Assembly (NCBI RefSeq): GCF_000327385.1
Contig: NW_008707279.1
Coordinates: forward strand, 459,806-523,805
Source of the DNA: Lottia gigantea
Lineage: Eukaryota > Mollusca > Gastropoda > Lottiidae
Direction: 5' to 3'
DNA: 64,000 bases
Below, piece by piece: positions 51,047-62,342 of this stretch (positions are counted from its first letter, which is position 1; the number at the start of each line of letters is the position of its first letter). The notes below the pieces were generated by a model. It saw nothing but the letters and a program-made list of their open reading frames with translations. It ran no database searches and was not told the origin of the DNA. A program made the translations under genes and the position numbers.

Positions 51047-51334
51047 TTAAAAGGATTGTAAAGAGGTTTACTCAATTTGTTTTGTGTATCAGGGACACTG
51101 ATAGCTTCAATTTGCACCATTCCAATTTTCAGTCAGACATCTGTAGTTTTAGCTATTCCTCAAAACTAAGTGTCTTATGATGTCACTGATCGCAAAATAT
51201 GCTTTTATCACATAAGACCCTTTGCGATAAGTGACATCATACACTTAGTTTTAGTGGAATTGCAGGAATTGATGATATCAGAGTCTCTGATACACATATA
51301 TTTTTTTTAGAAAACCTTTTTACAATCCCTTTAA
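51047..51334. mobile_element. Long-arm foldback element with TTAA target
   Basis: The left arm (51047 to about 51190) and right arm (about 51205-51334) are inverted copies. The ends AAGGATTGTAAAGAGGTTT and complement, 'gtgtatcag..actctgata', 'aaaactaagtg', 'atgatgtcact' and 'atcgcaaa' occur on both arms. TTAA flanks it at 51047-51050 and 51331-51334. The centre is only a few tens of bases, so the whole element can fold into one imperfect hairpin of about 130 bp. It is non-coding. Confidence 0.85.
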
Positions 51335-52165
51335 AAGAACTGGAAAAATATGCATGATTTTAAAACTTAACAAAATGAATTCCTGACAAAAATTTCTTTC
51401 TTATAATTTTTTGTTCACTGTTGCATATCTGAAATAATATTATGTATGAATCAATAAGTACTCTTTTATGTAAATAAATAAACTAAGTACTAACGATCCG
51501 AACCGCAAAATTAAACCTGAAGTCCAAAACAGCATATTTGGTCGTATATTACTTATTGACAACCATACACTTTTGGTTAAAGTTAGCTGAAACAACAAGA
51601 AATGCTCTAAAAAATGGCATTTACTTCCAGACCTTTCTAAATGATAGCATTGCCATTGATCTGGCAAAAAAGTGACACCTTTGTGTTTGTTAATGTGCTA
51701 AAACATGTGTTTTGCTGTATAAATTTGTTAGTTTGAAAGTAAAGAATATTAACAAATGATTTACAAGCATGTAGGTGACAAACAATTACAATTATAGTAT
51801 CATTTGATAAATTATATTACACATTTTATATCCAATTTCACCAATATTAACCCTTGGAATTCCAACCTAATATAGCACTAATCTGATTAAAAAGATCCGT
51901 TATTGGGAGTTCAGTGTTAAATTAACACGGGCAGGCCACATTTCCATCTATTATTTTCAATTCTTAATATGTTGTAATGAGAGATAATTGTTCTGTAATT
52001 TAATTTGGATCTCATCTTCTCATTTGTCTTTCTTAGGAATATTCCTCTTGTTCAGGAATTCCTAATTAGTTTACAACATTTTAATTCATTAACCCTTTAA
52101 ACTGTGAAAATATTTTGATGAGATTCTTGCATGTTAACATGAAGGAAAAGTTTCCAAAACTCTTA

Positions 52166-52534
52166 AGCTAAGATTCCATATACGCGTCATGCGTCATCCG
52201 GTAAAAATCGAAATGGTTGGTTTAAGAGGGTATGATTCTATATATGCTGAAGCGGCATCCGTCAAATGGTCTCTGTCATGCGTCAAAAAAAAATCGCCGG
52301 GTGAGTTATTTTTGACGCATCCGGATGCCTTTCCACGTGGAGATCTCCCAAATGTGACGTATTTTGTGGGGATTCCCTGTCTTTTTTCCCGCCAAAGTTT
52401 GACAAGGAAGATGTGGAAATCAACATAAAGAAAGATAACGCATACGTTTAACGCACATATGGAATCATATTTGACGCATGACGGATCCGCAAGGGCCATT
52501 TATGTTTGCATGACGCGTATATGGAATCTTAGCT
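52166..52534. mobile_element. PIF/Harbinger-like MITE with perfect inverted ends
   Basis: The 369-bp element has perfect 27-bp terminal inverted repeats, starting AGCTAAGATTCC and containing TATACGCGTCATGC, at 52166-52192 and 52508-52534. A 3-bp TTA lies on each side (52163-52165, 52535-52537), fitting the TWA target preference of PIF/Harbinger transposons. The interior is unusually G+C- and CpG-rich for this window and holds several copies of TGACGCAT in both orientations, possibly transposase-binding subterminal repeats. Open frames crossing it on both strands are by-products. Perfect ends suggest recent movement. The family is inferred from target size only. Confidence 0.87.
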
Positions 52535-52934
52535 TTAATCAGAAAAAAGATAGCTATGCAAATCTGAAAAAGTTCTTTGCACTTTTTTTTAGTTTGATTT
52601 TGTGTCCACATGGAAGCAGGTCTGAAGGTTTTTTGCCTTCATTATCTTACTTCGATTTATACTTTGAGATTCAAAGAGTCTGTATAAAATCCTTTTAATG
52701 TAGCTACAGTGTACTTATGCATTGATAAGCTTATATTTTGAATGATTTTATACGAAGTGCAAATCACTTCAAGTTTGAAGAAAATAAAGAATGACATTTT
52801 ATAAGATAAATGCAATCTTTTTAACATGCAACCTTCCACTTACTCATTTAGTTATCTTAAAGTTGTACAGTAATGCAATCCAAATTGGTATTTAGTCTAC
52901 AAGTAACCAGGCTCTGTGACTTCTAAATGTGATA

Positions 52935-53790
52935 TACGAAAGGCATCTCTCAAAATTACAGCAGATCTAATAGGCAATGAAAGTCATCTCTTAACTGTAC
53001 AGCATTCTTGTTTTGGTGTAAAACTGTTGTTTTTTGTGCTGCAAAAGGCAATATAAGTCATCTCTCAACAGTCCATCAGAAGACTTGAGTATTGCTGTTG
53101 AAGCAGGTACTATGGACTGCAAAAAGCAATGAAAGTCATCTGTCAATATTACAGCAGATGTGTATTGTTTTAACTGCAAAAAGCAATAAAAGTCATCTGT
53201 CAACATTAAAGCAGATGTGTATTGTTTTAACAGCAAAAGGCAATGAAAGTCATCTTAACATTATAGAGACTTGATTGGTGTTACATTAGTTGTTGTGTAC
53301 TAAAAAAAAGTCATATGCTAGTATTATAGCTAGCTTGTTTTGCTGTAAACAAATACTGCAAAGTCGCCTAAAAAAATAGTACTGTCTAACTCTTGAAGAT
53401 GCAAAAGGCAATGAAAGTCATCTCAAAAATTTTGGTATGGACTGTGATTTTCATGATCTAAAAGGCAATTTGACATTACAGAAGACGTATTTTGCTGTAA
53501 AACTGTTGCTGCATACTTCAAAGGCAATGAAAGTTATCTAATTTGTTGGTATAGACAATGACTTTCATGTTTTAAAAGGCAATGGAAGTCATCTCCACAT
53601 TACAGCAGACTTATTTTACTATAAAACTGTTGCCGAATACTTCAAAGGCAATGAAAGTCATCTAATTTGTTGGTATAGACAATGACTTTCATGTTTTAAA
53701 AGGCAATGGAAGTCATCTCCATATTTCATCAGACATGTATTGCTGTTAAAAATTCTTGCCATGTACTGCATAACGCAAGGAAAGTCAACT
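52935..53790. repeat. Minisatellite, 57-bp unit passing into a 124-bp unit with hairpins
   Basis: Units share 'aaaaggcaatgaaagtcatc', 'attacagcaga' and 'tgtattgttttaactgc'. At 53090-53240 the spacing is 57 bp. From about 53400 the unit is about 124 bp and includes 'ctaatttgttggtatagac' followed by 'aatgactttcatg', which is the reverse complement of the preceding 'atgaaagtcat'. This places a perfect 11-bp stem with a 20-base loop at 53651-53692. Confidence 0.85.
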
Positions 53791-54649
53791 TGATAACAGA
53801 GTTGTAACACTATTAAAATTGTTACCATAGCTAATATTGTTTTCAAGATTCAAACAGAATAACAGATTAGAAATGATTCTTTTTTCGTTGTAATCAATCA
53901 AAGAGAATAGTAAATCAAGCAAAAGCAAGTAAATCAAGTAATCAGAGATCAGTTTAAATAAGTATTTATTACATGTCAAAAAGACATATTCCATGTTTCT
54001 GGTAATGAAAATGTAATTGAATCGCCGTGGTGATTACCAGTCGGCTGACTCTGAACCTTTCTACAAACTAAATTACATTCAAGTAGCACTTGATTCATTA
54101 TTTATTAAACTTTGATGAAGGATTCCATTTTCTTCTCTCTAAACTTTTGATTTGTATGTTCGATTTGTATCACATTTTTGTGTTCACGGATTACTTGAAG
54201 AATCATTACAAATTGGACGTTGTCGAAAATTGCCGTTTGGTGATCATTGTCACACCCAGACTTAATCCCAACACAGTCTTAGACCAAAATTGTTTCCATC
54301 TTCGGAAGCAGACGGCAATTGAATCAATACTAGGGGATAAATAATTCAGAATCTTACCAATCAGTTTTGGACGGGTAAAATGTGGAACTTGTTTCCAAGT
54401 TGAAGTTAATTACAGACTAGAAAACTAGCAAGATTCTAAATCAATTAGATACTTGATATTTAAGAAAGCAGCTCGGAAACTATTATTGTCTACGACTACC
54501 AACTCTCGAAACATTTGATATGGTGAAAATTTAATTACTCCTTTTCTAATGGTCTCCTAATTCTCCCTCGAAAATTTAATTATTTCAAATTAATTTCACA
54601 ACATTGTAAATATAATTATTCTTTACTCACATTTGGTTATATATAGTGT

Positions 54650-55179
54650 ATTGTAGAGCGATATAGAAATACCACTGTTAAAATAGTGCTCAATACAACA
54701 ATTGTAGAGCAATATAGAAATACCACTGTTAAAATAGTGCTCAATACATCAATTGTAGAGCGATATAAAAATACCACTGTTAAAATAGTGCTCAATACAT
54801 CAATTGTAGAGAGATATAGAAATACCACTGTTAAAATAGTGCTCAATACATCAATTGTAGAGCAATATAGAAATACCACTGTTAAAATAGAGCTCAATAC
54901 ATCAATTGTAGAGCTATATAGATATACCATCAATTGTAGAGGGATATAAAAATACCACTGTTAAAATAGTGCTCAATACATCAATTGCAGAGAGATATAG
55001 AAATACCACTGTTAAAATAGTGCTCAATACATCAATTGCAGAGAGATATAGAAATACCACTGTTAAAATAGTGCTCAATACATCAATTGCAGAGAGATAT
55101 AGAAATACCACTGTTAAAATAGTGCTCAATACATCAATTGCAGAGAGATATAGATTGCATAGCGTGAAACTCTGAGTAA
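54650..55179. repeat. 51-bp minisatellite with the same flanking module (array 2)
   Basis: About 10 units are the reverse complement of array 1, with one shortened unit near 54915. The module GCATAGCGTGAAACTCTGAG-TAA lies at its right border (55157-55179), in the same + strand orientation as in array 1 although the array itself is inverted. Open frames on both strands follow from the 51-bp period. Confidence 0.88.
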
Positions 55180-55589
55180 AATTATGATTCCATTTCTGTT
55201 TTGATATTTCTACAAATAAATCTATTCAAAAGCTGTGCCAAATATGCATGAATAAACAAACAATAGAAATTATGCGATTCCTGCTGTACACTCGCACATC
55301 TGCTCAACAAATACATAAATAAATAACATATTCATCACTCTTATTGAATATCCTATTGTATTCAGATCACTTTACTAAAGTGAAAGTAAAATGTTAAAAG
55401 TAACATCCAATCTTGTTTTATATGAAGTTGTATTAATCATCAGAGCTGAATGAAGATTGAATCTGTAGCAAAATACAATCAGTGAATTTTTCTAGGATTT
55501 CTCCATCTTCCCATTATCAAAGTATCTTGATGTGAATACATTGTTCACGAGGGAATTGGAAAGAAACATTTTTTATGGTTTATAGTTTC

Positions 55590-55710
55590 ACAAGGATCCT
55601 TTCTACATTTTGGTCCTTGGCTAAATCTCTTTGCATTGATCTTTCCTGGATTATCCTTACCTATTTACAGCTGGATTGAGCGAAGATGACTTATGCAAAG
55701 TCATATGTTG
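55590..55710 (+). repeat. Dispersed repeat family C, copy 2
   Basis: It is collinear with the 58.0-kb copy: 'aaggatcctttctac', 'ggtccttggctaaatctctt', 'gcattgatctttcctggatt', 'tatttacagctggattgagc' and 'gaagatgacttatgcaa'. The two copies lie 2.4 kb apart in the same orientation, but the intervening DNA is not duplicated as far as I can see. Confidence 0.6.
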
Positions 55711-58017
55711 ACCGAGATTACAGATAGAAGTCGTTTGACTATATATTTGCTCATGTAGTAGATGCTTTGCTTTGCTTTCTACCTTCAGCTGGTGTGCAGG
55801 TTACTTCAAAATCAAAGAGGTTGCTTGGAACATAAGCAATAATATATGGATGCCATTTATTCAAATGCATAAAGCAGAATCTCATATTTTTCTCACCAAT
55901 ACATGTTCTCGTCCCTAAAACAAATATCTATTCAGATCAAACAACAAGTTATCATAGCATCAATGCATCTTCAGCAAATCTTGATATCGTGAAGATGTTA
56001 AAAAGAAGATCATCTATCAAAAGTTGACATAGATAGTAATTTCCGAGCAAAGTATATCCGGAAAAAACAAGAGTCAGAATAATAGTGGAATACAGATGTT
56101 TCCTTTGAGAGGTCAATGTCAGCGCTGAGCAATAATTACAAAATAATTTCTATGCAAAAATGTCTTCTCTCAGCGGATGGAAAAAAGTCCATCAATTGTT
56201 GAGATTTGGGGATTTTCTGACTTTGATAAATGAGTTTATCTACAAAACAAGAAGGAACATTTCTGATTAAAAATCAATTATTCATGAAAGGTAGAATTTT
56301 AGTCGAATTAAAATCTCACAAGTTGACATCAAAGGGTGATATATTGCGTGTATCTGATACATTATCAGATCGTATATCTACATCATGGAATACGCTTCGT
56401 AGTTGTAAATAGAAAAATATACTAAGCATGTTATTTGTATCTATATATATCTATCTAAGCCGGATTAAGTCTATTCCAGTTAATTCCTTTAGATTAATAC
56501 TTAGATCTTTTAAACTGATTAAAGTTGGATACCCACTTATTTTAAAACTTCATGAGAATATGAGCATGAAAATCTTATTATCATTTCATAGATACCAAAA
56601 TCTTGAACAATGATCTATGTCACGAAATTTAAAAGTGTGGCACTGCTTTCCGGAGACAACATAATTGGTGACGTAATTAATGGGATTACCATGTGGATGC
56701 TATAAATTATGACAAATAATGACAATTCCACCAGCATGGAAACAATAAATAATGAAAAATTGCCAAATTGTGTTCCATATATAGACGCACAAACAATGCT
56801 ATTACAGGAATTTGTGCAGACAGCATAATTCTCTCTGGAAGTTTTCCTTTCATATATTAGAAATGTTGACGTCTGCTGAACATTCATGATTTAGAATTGT
56901 GGAATTTGCTACACAGATTCTCTGGCAGGGGCATGAAAACCAGAAGGATCACTCAAGGATCGAGCTGTTTTATTGATTTCTTTTTAAGTTAGCCAGTACT
57001 GAAAGTGTTGGCTATGAAAATTGTGGACTTCTTGGAAACTTTGTAAATGTTAAGGCATCAAGTTTGTTGGAAGCATTTGTTGGATTTTAGATTTGCTACG
57101 AAAAAAGTCAAAATTTTCATGATTTGTTTAATGCATAACACATTCAGCTCAGAAATTTTCGAATCCTCAAATGTTGACACCACAATTACAAAATCAAGGA
57201 CAGAAACAGTTCTTCCATCTAACAGCATGTGGAGAATCTGAAATCTATACCAGTATATAATCTATCTTGCTAAAGAAAGACTTGATTAATGCCATCTACA
57301 GAGTTGTCCTCTTGGGTGATGAACTAAACAAATGCAGACGTCAATTTATTTTCTTTGGGAATTGAATTAGAAGATGTAAAGTAGGTAAATGGAGTAAGAA
57401 GAAATTGAATGTAATTTGTTTGACCGAGAACACAACGCAACAAGATGGCAGTCGTACAGCAGTAAGGAAGCTCCATGTAATAAAAGATTCGAGTAATTTC
57501 CGAATACATTGCATGTTAAAAATCCATTTCTTACTGAGTGGAGTGATGAAATAGTAACTTAATCTATTTACTCCGATTCCAAGAAATAATAGTAGACTGT
57601 ATGTTTGAAAGGATTATGAAGACTGATGACGCGAGATGATATAATTGTCAAATGACAGCTTTAAATTTAGCGATATTTTGTACTGTCTTAAATATATCTG
57701 TTGTTTAACCATCATTTGAGATGTCATGATGAAGATTGTTTATCCTAAACATGTGTTGGCAGCATGATATGATCTATAGTTATTTAGAAATCTGCAAAAA
57801 TGCCAGGACCAATTTTGTATGCTTTGGTGCAAATTCAAAGGAAATGATTTATAGAATCTATCGAAAATTACATCATTCCAAAGAAAATCTGAAAGTCGTA
57901 TTTAATGATTTACATCAAAAAAAGGTGGATGATTTGCAACTTCAGTCCTGGCGTGACTCCCTTCATTGCAAACTACACAAGGAATAACTATATTTTACAA
58001 GAATAACAACTTAGGTT
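55711..58017. other. No supported gene
   Basis: Several 60-90-codon frames are present, none with a recognisable domain. The frame at 57736-57987 is lysine-rich and slightly more balanced in composition but has no homologue that I can name. Confidence 0.5.
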
Positions 58018-58155
58018 CACAGTTAAGGATCCTTTCTACCAGCAGATCCTTGGCCAAACCTCTTGGCATTGATCTTTCCTGGATTATCCGAATCCATTTA
58101 CAGCTGGGTTGACTGGAATTATGAATGAAGATGACTTATTCAAGGTCATCGCACA
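58018..58155 (+). repeat. Dispersed repeat family C, copy 1
   Basis: 'aaggatcctttctac', 'gatccttggccaaacctctt', 'gcattgatctttcctggatt' and 'catttacagctgggttga' occur in order, as at 55.6 kb and in reverse at 17.85 kb. The words 'catttacagctgggt' recall 3' regions of marine-invertebrate non-LTR elements (from memory). No termini or tail could be defined. Confidence 0.6.
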
Positions 58156-61100
58156 TGGTAACAAATATCAACCAAATAGGCTGCAAAAGAGTATAATGTA
58201 TACCTGAAACCATAACTGGCGCCTTCCGTAGAAGCATTTTCTTCAAATTAATGTCATTAACCTGCAGGATCATCATAGAAAATATAATCTCCATCTGTAC
58301 ATGATTATTCTCAGCAAGTTTCATATCATAGATGAAGATAGAAAAAATCTATAGCCCAATTATTTTGAAGTTATTTTCTTCTATTAAGAAAGCATTAAGT
58401 TAGATTTGTAGGAATGCAATTGCCTGTTTACCAAGATCCACAATGTCTGTGGATTTTTTTCTACTCATTAGTGGAGGCATGCTGATATTGCAGCCATCTT
58501 GAACAAACTTAACGTAGGTGCATGACTTTCTGAGCTCTAAGACAACATGTTTTTCTAACAAATCTCTATTCCTATTCCAACCTACACATGAATATGTGAA
58601 GAATCGTAAATTGCAGATTTTGGCTTATTGATTCTCGGTTCCATACCGAATGACGCCATCATGATTATCCTCCCAATTTGAAACCTGAAAAAATCCAATG
58701 AGGGTCTTACTCTGGTTACAAGAATGTGATTTTAGCTGATTCTAGCATGCCTTACCATTAGAAAATATTGACGCAAGCATTTGTAAAGTTTGTTCAGAGA
58801 ATGACTCTTTTTTCAATAGTCCTTGATTTGGTGATTTGATGTTGATTTCTCGTGGTAAAAACAAAGAAAACGTGTTGATATAGAGAAGAAGTTGGACACA
58901 TGTTGAAACCACTGGTTGAATCGCTAATAAATCATGTGGCAATACAGTGAACTCATTCTGAAAACACAATCTCGAATGTAAAATTAGTTGTCGGTGATTT
59001 GTCATCATTTGCAATTGATTAGGTACAGTTAATAGTTGCAAATCTACCAAGTACATTGAAGGTCTTATACGATTTACAACCCCCATCTTACACCATTTGC
59101 CAAGTAAATCAAATAAATATTACTGCAGATCAATATTTTAGCAACTGTAGAAAGTTTTTGTTTCATCTGAGTCTCGTTTTGCGTTTATTTATTGTGTCAT
59201 TTAACAACAAGTACATTGATAACTCAATTGATGACTTCAAACGATGCATTTTTGTGCAGAAATTACACTATTCTAATCCAAGTGGGAATTAATCATAAAA
59301 TTTCTACTAGTTTTTTAGTAATGTACTTTAATATCGTAAATTACTCTGATTTCAAATTCTATGACCTTCTCGGGTTTCAAAAGTGAAAATTTATGATGCA
59401 TAAAATTTACAAAGGCAATATATCACCTACAATGGCAGACATGTGCCTCGTTTATATAGAAAATGTCATTCATTAATTACAAAAAAATTGGGCTCCAGTT
59501 TTTGGGCTGCATTCAAAAGAATTATGCTCACATAAAATGAGAAATGGGTGTTTAGGTCTTTTTAAAGTGATGTTGTTCCAGTGGTTTTTACATATTGTGA
59601 TAGACCTTTTTCACGCCTCCGTTTTGAGACACTGAAAGCGAGATTTAAAACATATGTCAGGCATTGATAAGATGGTGATGTTATATGAATGAATAGTCTG
59701 TCACTAAACACCTGATCAACAGCAAGTATCTCAAAATAGTTACATCAATTTCGAATTCATTGACGTAAAATATGATTAGATTTGAGTAAGTGGGATTTGA
59801 GAAGGAGGTAGATATCAAGGTGACGATTTTACTGCAGTGACACCATGTTACCTTGGTTGTTTATTGGCGTTATGAACCTCGTTCTTGATCCAATATGGCC
59901 AACACATGAACAAGGTCTAATCTACATATAAAAGCTGTGATTTGATTTCAGACACCTATTTTTTCAGTACAAAATGTTCTTCAGACACCTCTATTGATAG
60001 CCTATAAGAACTTGAAAAATATTATGGCTGATTTTTGTTTACAAAATCATTGTTTCTAGTATAAAATGTATGAAAAGAAGCCATTGTATTCAGACAATCA
60101 TCAACTTGAGAAGTTTAAAAAATGTCAACCGTGTTTTGACATGAGTCATTATTGATGGCCGTGGTGTAGGCAGATAGAGAAAGTCTTAACAGCTTGGTAT
60201 AATATTGAGTGAGTTACCAAACGGCACAACGCCTTAATCATAGAATGAAATCGAACATTTCCCTCAAGTATTCCACGTCTGCAAGAGAAATTGATTTAAA
60301 ACTGATTCACTTTGTGAAAATTTGCACTTAATCACAAAGCGTTTGGGGAAAATCAGTTTGAATTATCCAAAAATAACACAAAATCCATTACTTGTGACTT
60401 GACATTCAAGATTCTTTGGAGGAAACATTTGGTCTTTCAAAAGAGTTATTTTTTTAAACTAAAGCTACCTTCTTTGGTGAAGATTACACGTCAAGTTTAT
60501 TTAATAGCAATAAAGTTATTGAACATAACATATTAGGGTAATGTAAATAACACAATATTAATTTCAATTTCATTTTTTTACCTCCTTTCTAGAGAGTATT
60601 TGATAGGACTCAATCTTCCTCCTTATAAAAAGATTACCATACCAGATAATAATAATATTGAAATACTTGAGAAAGACATGATCATTGAACATAATGTTGG
60701 GAATTCAACCAAACAACTATAATTCTTTTTCTCGATCTCACACTTTATCGTACGATGAAAGCTTTAATTTTTACTTCATGAAGATTTGTAATTAACCCCA
60801 ATGGGCAATATCACACAATTTCCTCAGCTATGAATATTCAATCAGCTTCTATCGCAATTCCCAAGTTTTCTTTTATATCTGACCACTAAAAGAAATAGTC
60901 GACAAATTCCTGTTTAAAATGCATCTGCCAGGATGATGAAAATGGCGAAAAGTAGCAGACGATGAGAATGGAGCGTATTTGAGCAGGCAATTATCTTCAT
61001 TAAATTACGATTGGTTTATACCACAGAATATCGTGACTAGATCAACATGGCAGTTTGCATGCTGAAGTCATTTCGATCTCTCTGACCAAACATTCAAGCT

Positions 61101-61689
61101 AAATTGATGTCTGAACGAACCCTATTTTCTTGCCATGTTGACTTTTGGCATGGAGATTACTTCTGGTTGCTAAATTGACTCCTGCTCTTTTGTGCAGAAA
61201 TGTTTACACTAAACAGTTCAATAGTCATAATTCATACACTGGCTACAGCATTATAAAGACTTTTCCAAGCAGGCAATCATACAGCCAGACGTGGCCAAAC
61301 ACCAAAGATGTTGGTTGAATACAGATCATCAGCTAGTTATCCAGGCAAATGACAAGCGTAAATTCTTTGAAAATAAGGCTGTTGTAGGATATATCTTCCA
61401 CTATTCACCAGTCACTTGTCAATGGGCTGGAGCAATCGACTGTAAAATGTACCAATTTGTTCGCTATACAAGTAATTTGGTTTACGATATTCAGATATTG
61501 AAAGCACAAGTAGATGTTCATCTTAGCTTTCAATAGGTTTAATTATGGATCAGATTTACTAAAGCCAAACTCACACAGCTGTATGGTGCAAATATTTTCT
61601 GATCCATTGTAGTGTTAATTTCAATATAGTAATTAATATCATAAGAAATGAAGGTTAAATCACCACTTTCTTGCTCTTGATTGAGCTGA
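58156..61689. other. No supported gene
   Basis: The minus-strand frame at 58742-59086 (114 codons) and the plus-strand frame at 61291-61536 (81 codons, higher G+C than its surroundings) are the longest. Neither shows a known family or a clear splice structure. Confidence 0.5.
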
Positions 61690-61840
61690 TGATGATGTGT
61701 GCAATGACGGAAATTTTGCCACCATAGTTGAATTAGTCTACATTAGATCAATTGACAAATATCAAGGGGTCTTGATTATGTATAGCCTGTAGCAGATACA
61801 AGCTTGGTTTTATTGTCCCATTCGATTTTCAATAAGAATG
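61690..61840 (-). mobile_element. Decayed non-LTR 3' region
   Basis: It contains 'tgtgcaatgacggaaatttt', 'ggggtcttgattatgta', 'tagcctgtagcagata' and 'ggttttattgtcccattcg', collinear with the right part of the 42.6-kb copy. The tail side is not recognisable. Confidence 0.6.
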
Positions 61841-62155
61841 TCCCTAAACCATAAGAAAATGACCCTAAGTTATTTCTCATTTATTTGTCAGAATTGTTAG
61901 AGTTCATCTTTTGTTTAAGATTCTGCCATTAGGCTAAGTAAGTGAAGACAATGACATGGAAACAAGTTAGATAATCACTTCCATTATGTTTGATAAATAT
62001 GATTTTATGTTACAATCAACTCCCAATATTACAAATTGATTCTTGATCAAAATGGCCAGAAAGTCAGACGCCAAGTTGTAAGTTGCAAAATCAATCACAG
62101 AAGTATTATGTATAACATGCAATTCAATAGAAATACACATGATAGTACATGTACT

Positions 62156-62342
62156 TTAAAGGTATACTACCTCTTATCTGCTTAGAAGCGTGTTTCAATG
62201 ATTATTTAGTTAAATGAATATAATAGAGATTTTATTCTTTAGTCATGACACCTGGTAAGTTTAACTGATGAATATATACACTTGTTGACCAAGTTTAAGA
62301 TTTTAAATTTCATGTCCATACTAAGAGGTAGTATACCTTTAA
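62156..62342 (+). mobile_element. MITE family A copy, internally deleted
   Basis: The inverted ends are well preserved (AAGGTATACTACCTCTTA at left and the complement at right), with TTAA on both sides (62156-62159, 62339-62342). Much of the left arm is missing relative to the 49-kb copy. The right arm retains 'tgatgaatatatacacttg' and 'ttgaccaagttt'. Confidence 0.83.

Noticed and set aside
52194-52499. Frames of 79-101 codons on both strands
   Set aside because: They lie wholly inside the PIF-like MITE and resemble no protein.
57736-57987. 83-codon lysine-rich frame
   Set aside because: No recognised family, no clear exon borders, and its length is within chance for a long AT-rich window.
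61291-61536. 81-codon frame in a slightly G+C-richer patch
   Set aside because: It matches nothing that I know, and no acceptor or donor is convincing. Left unannotated.
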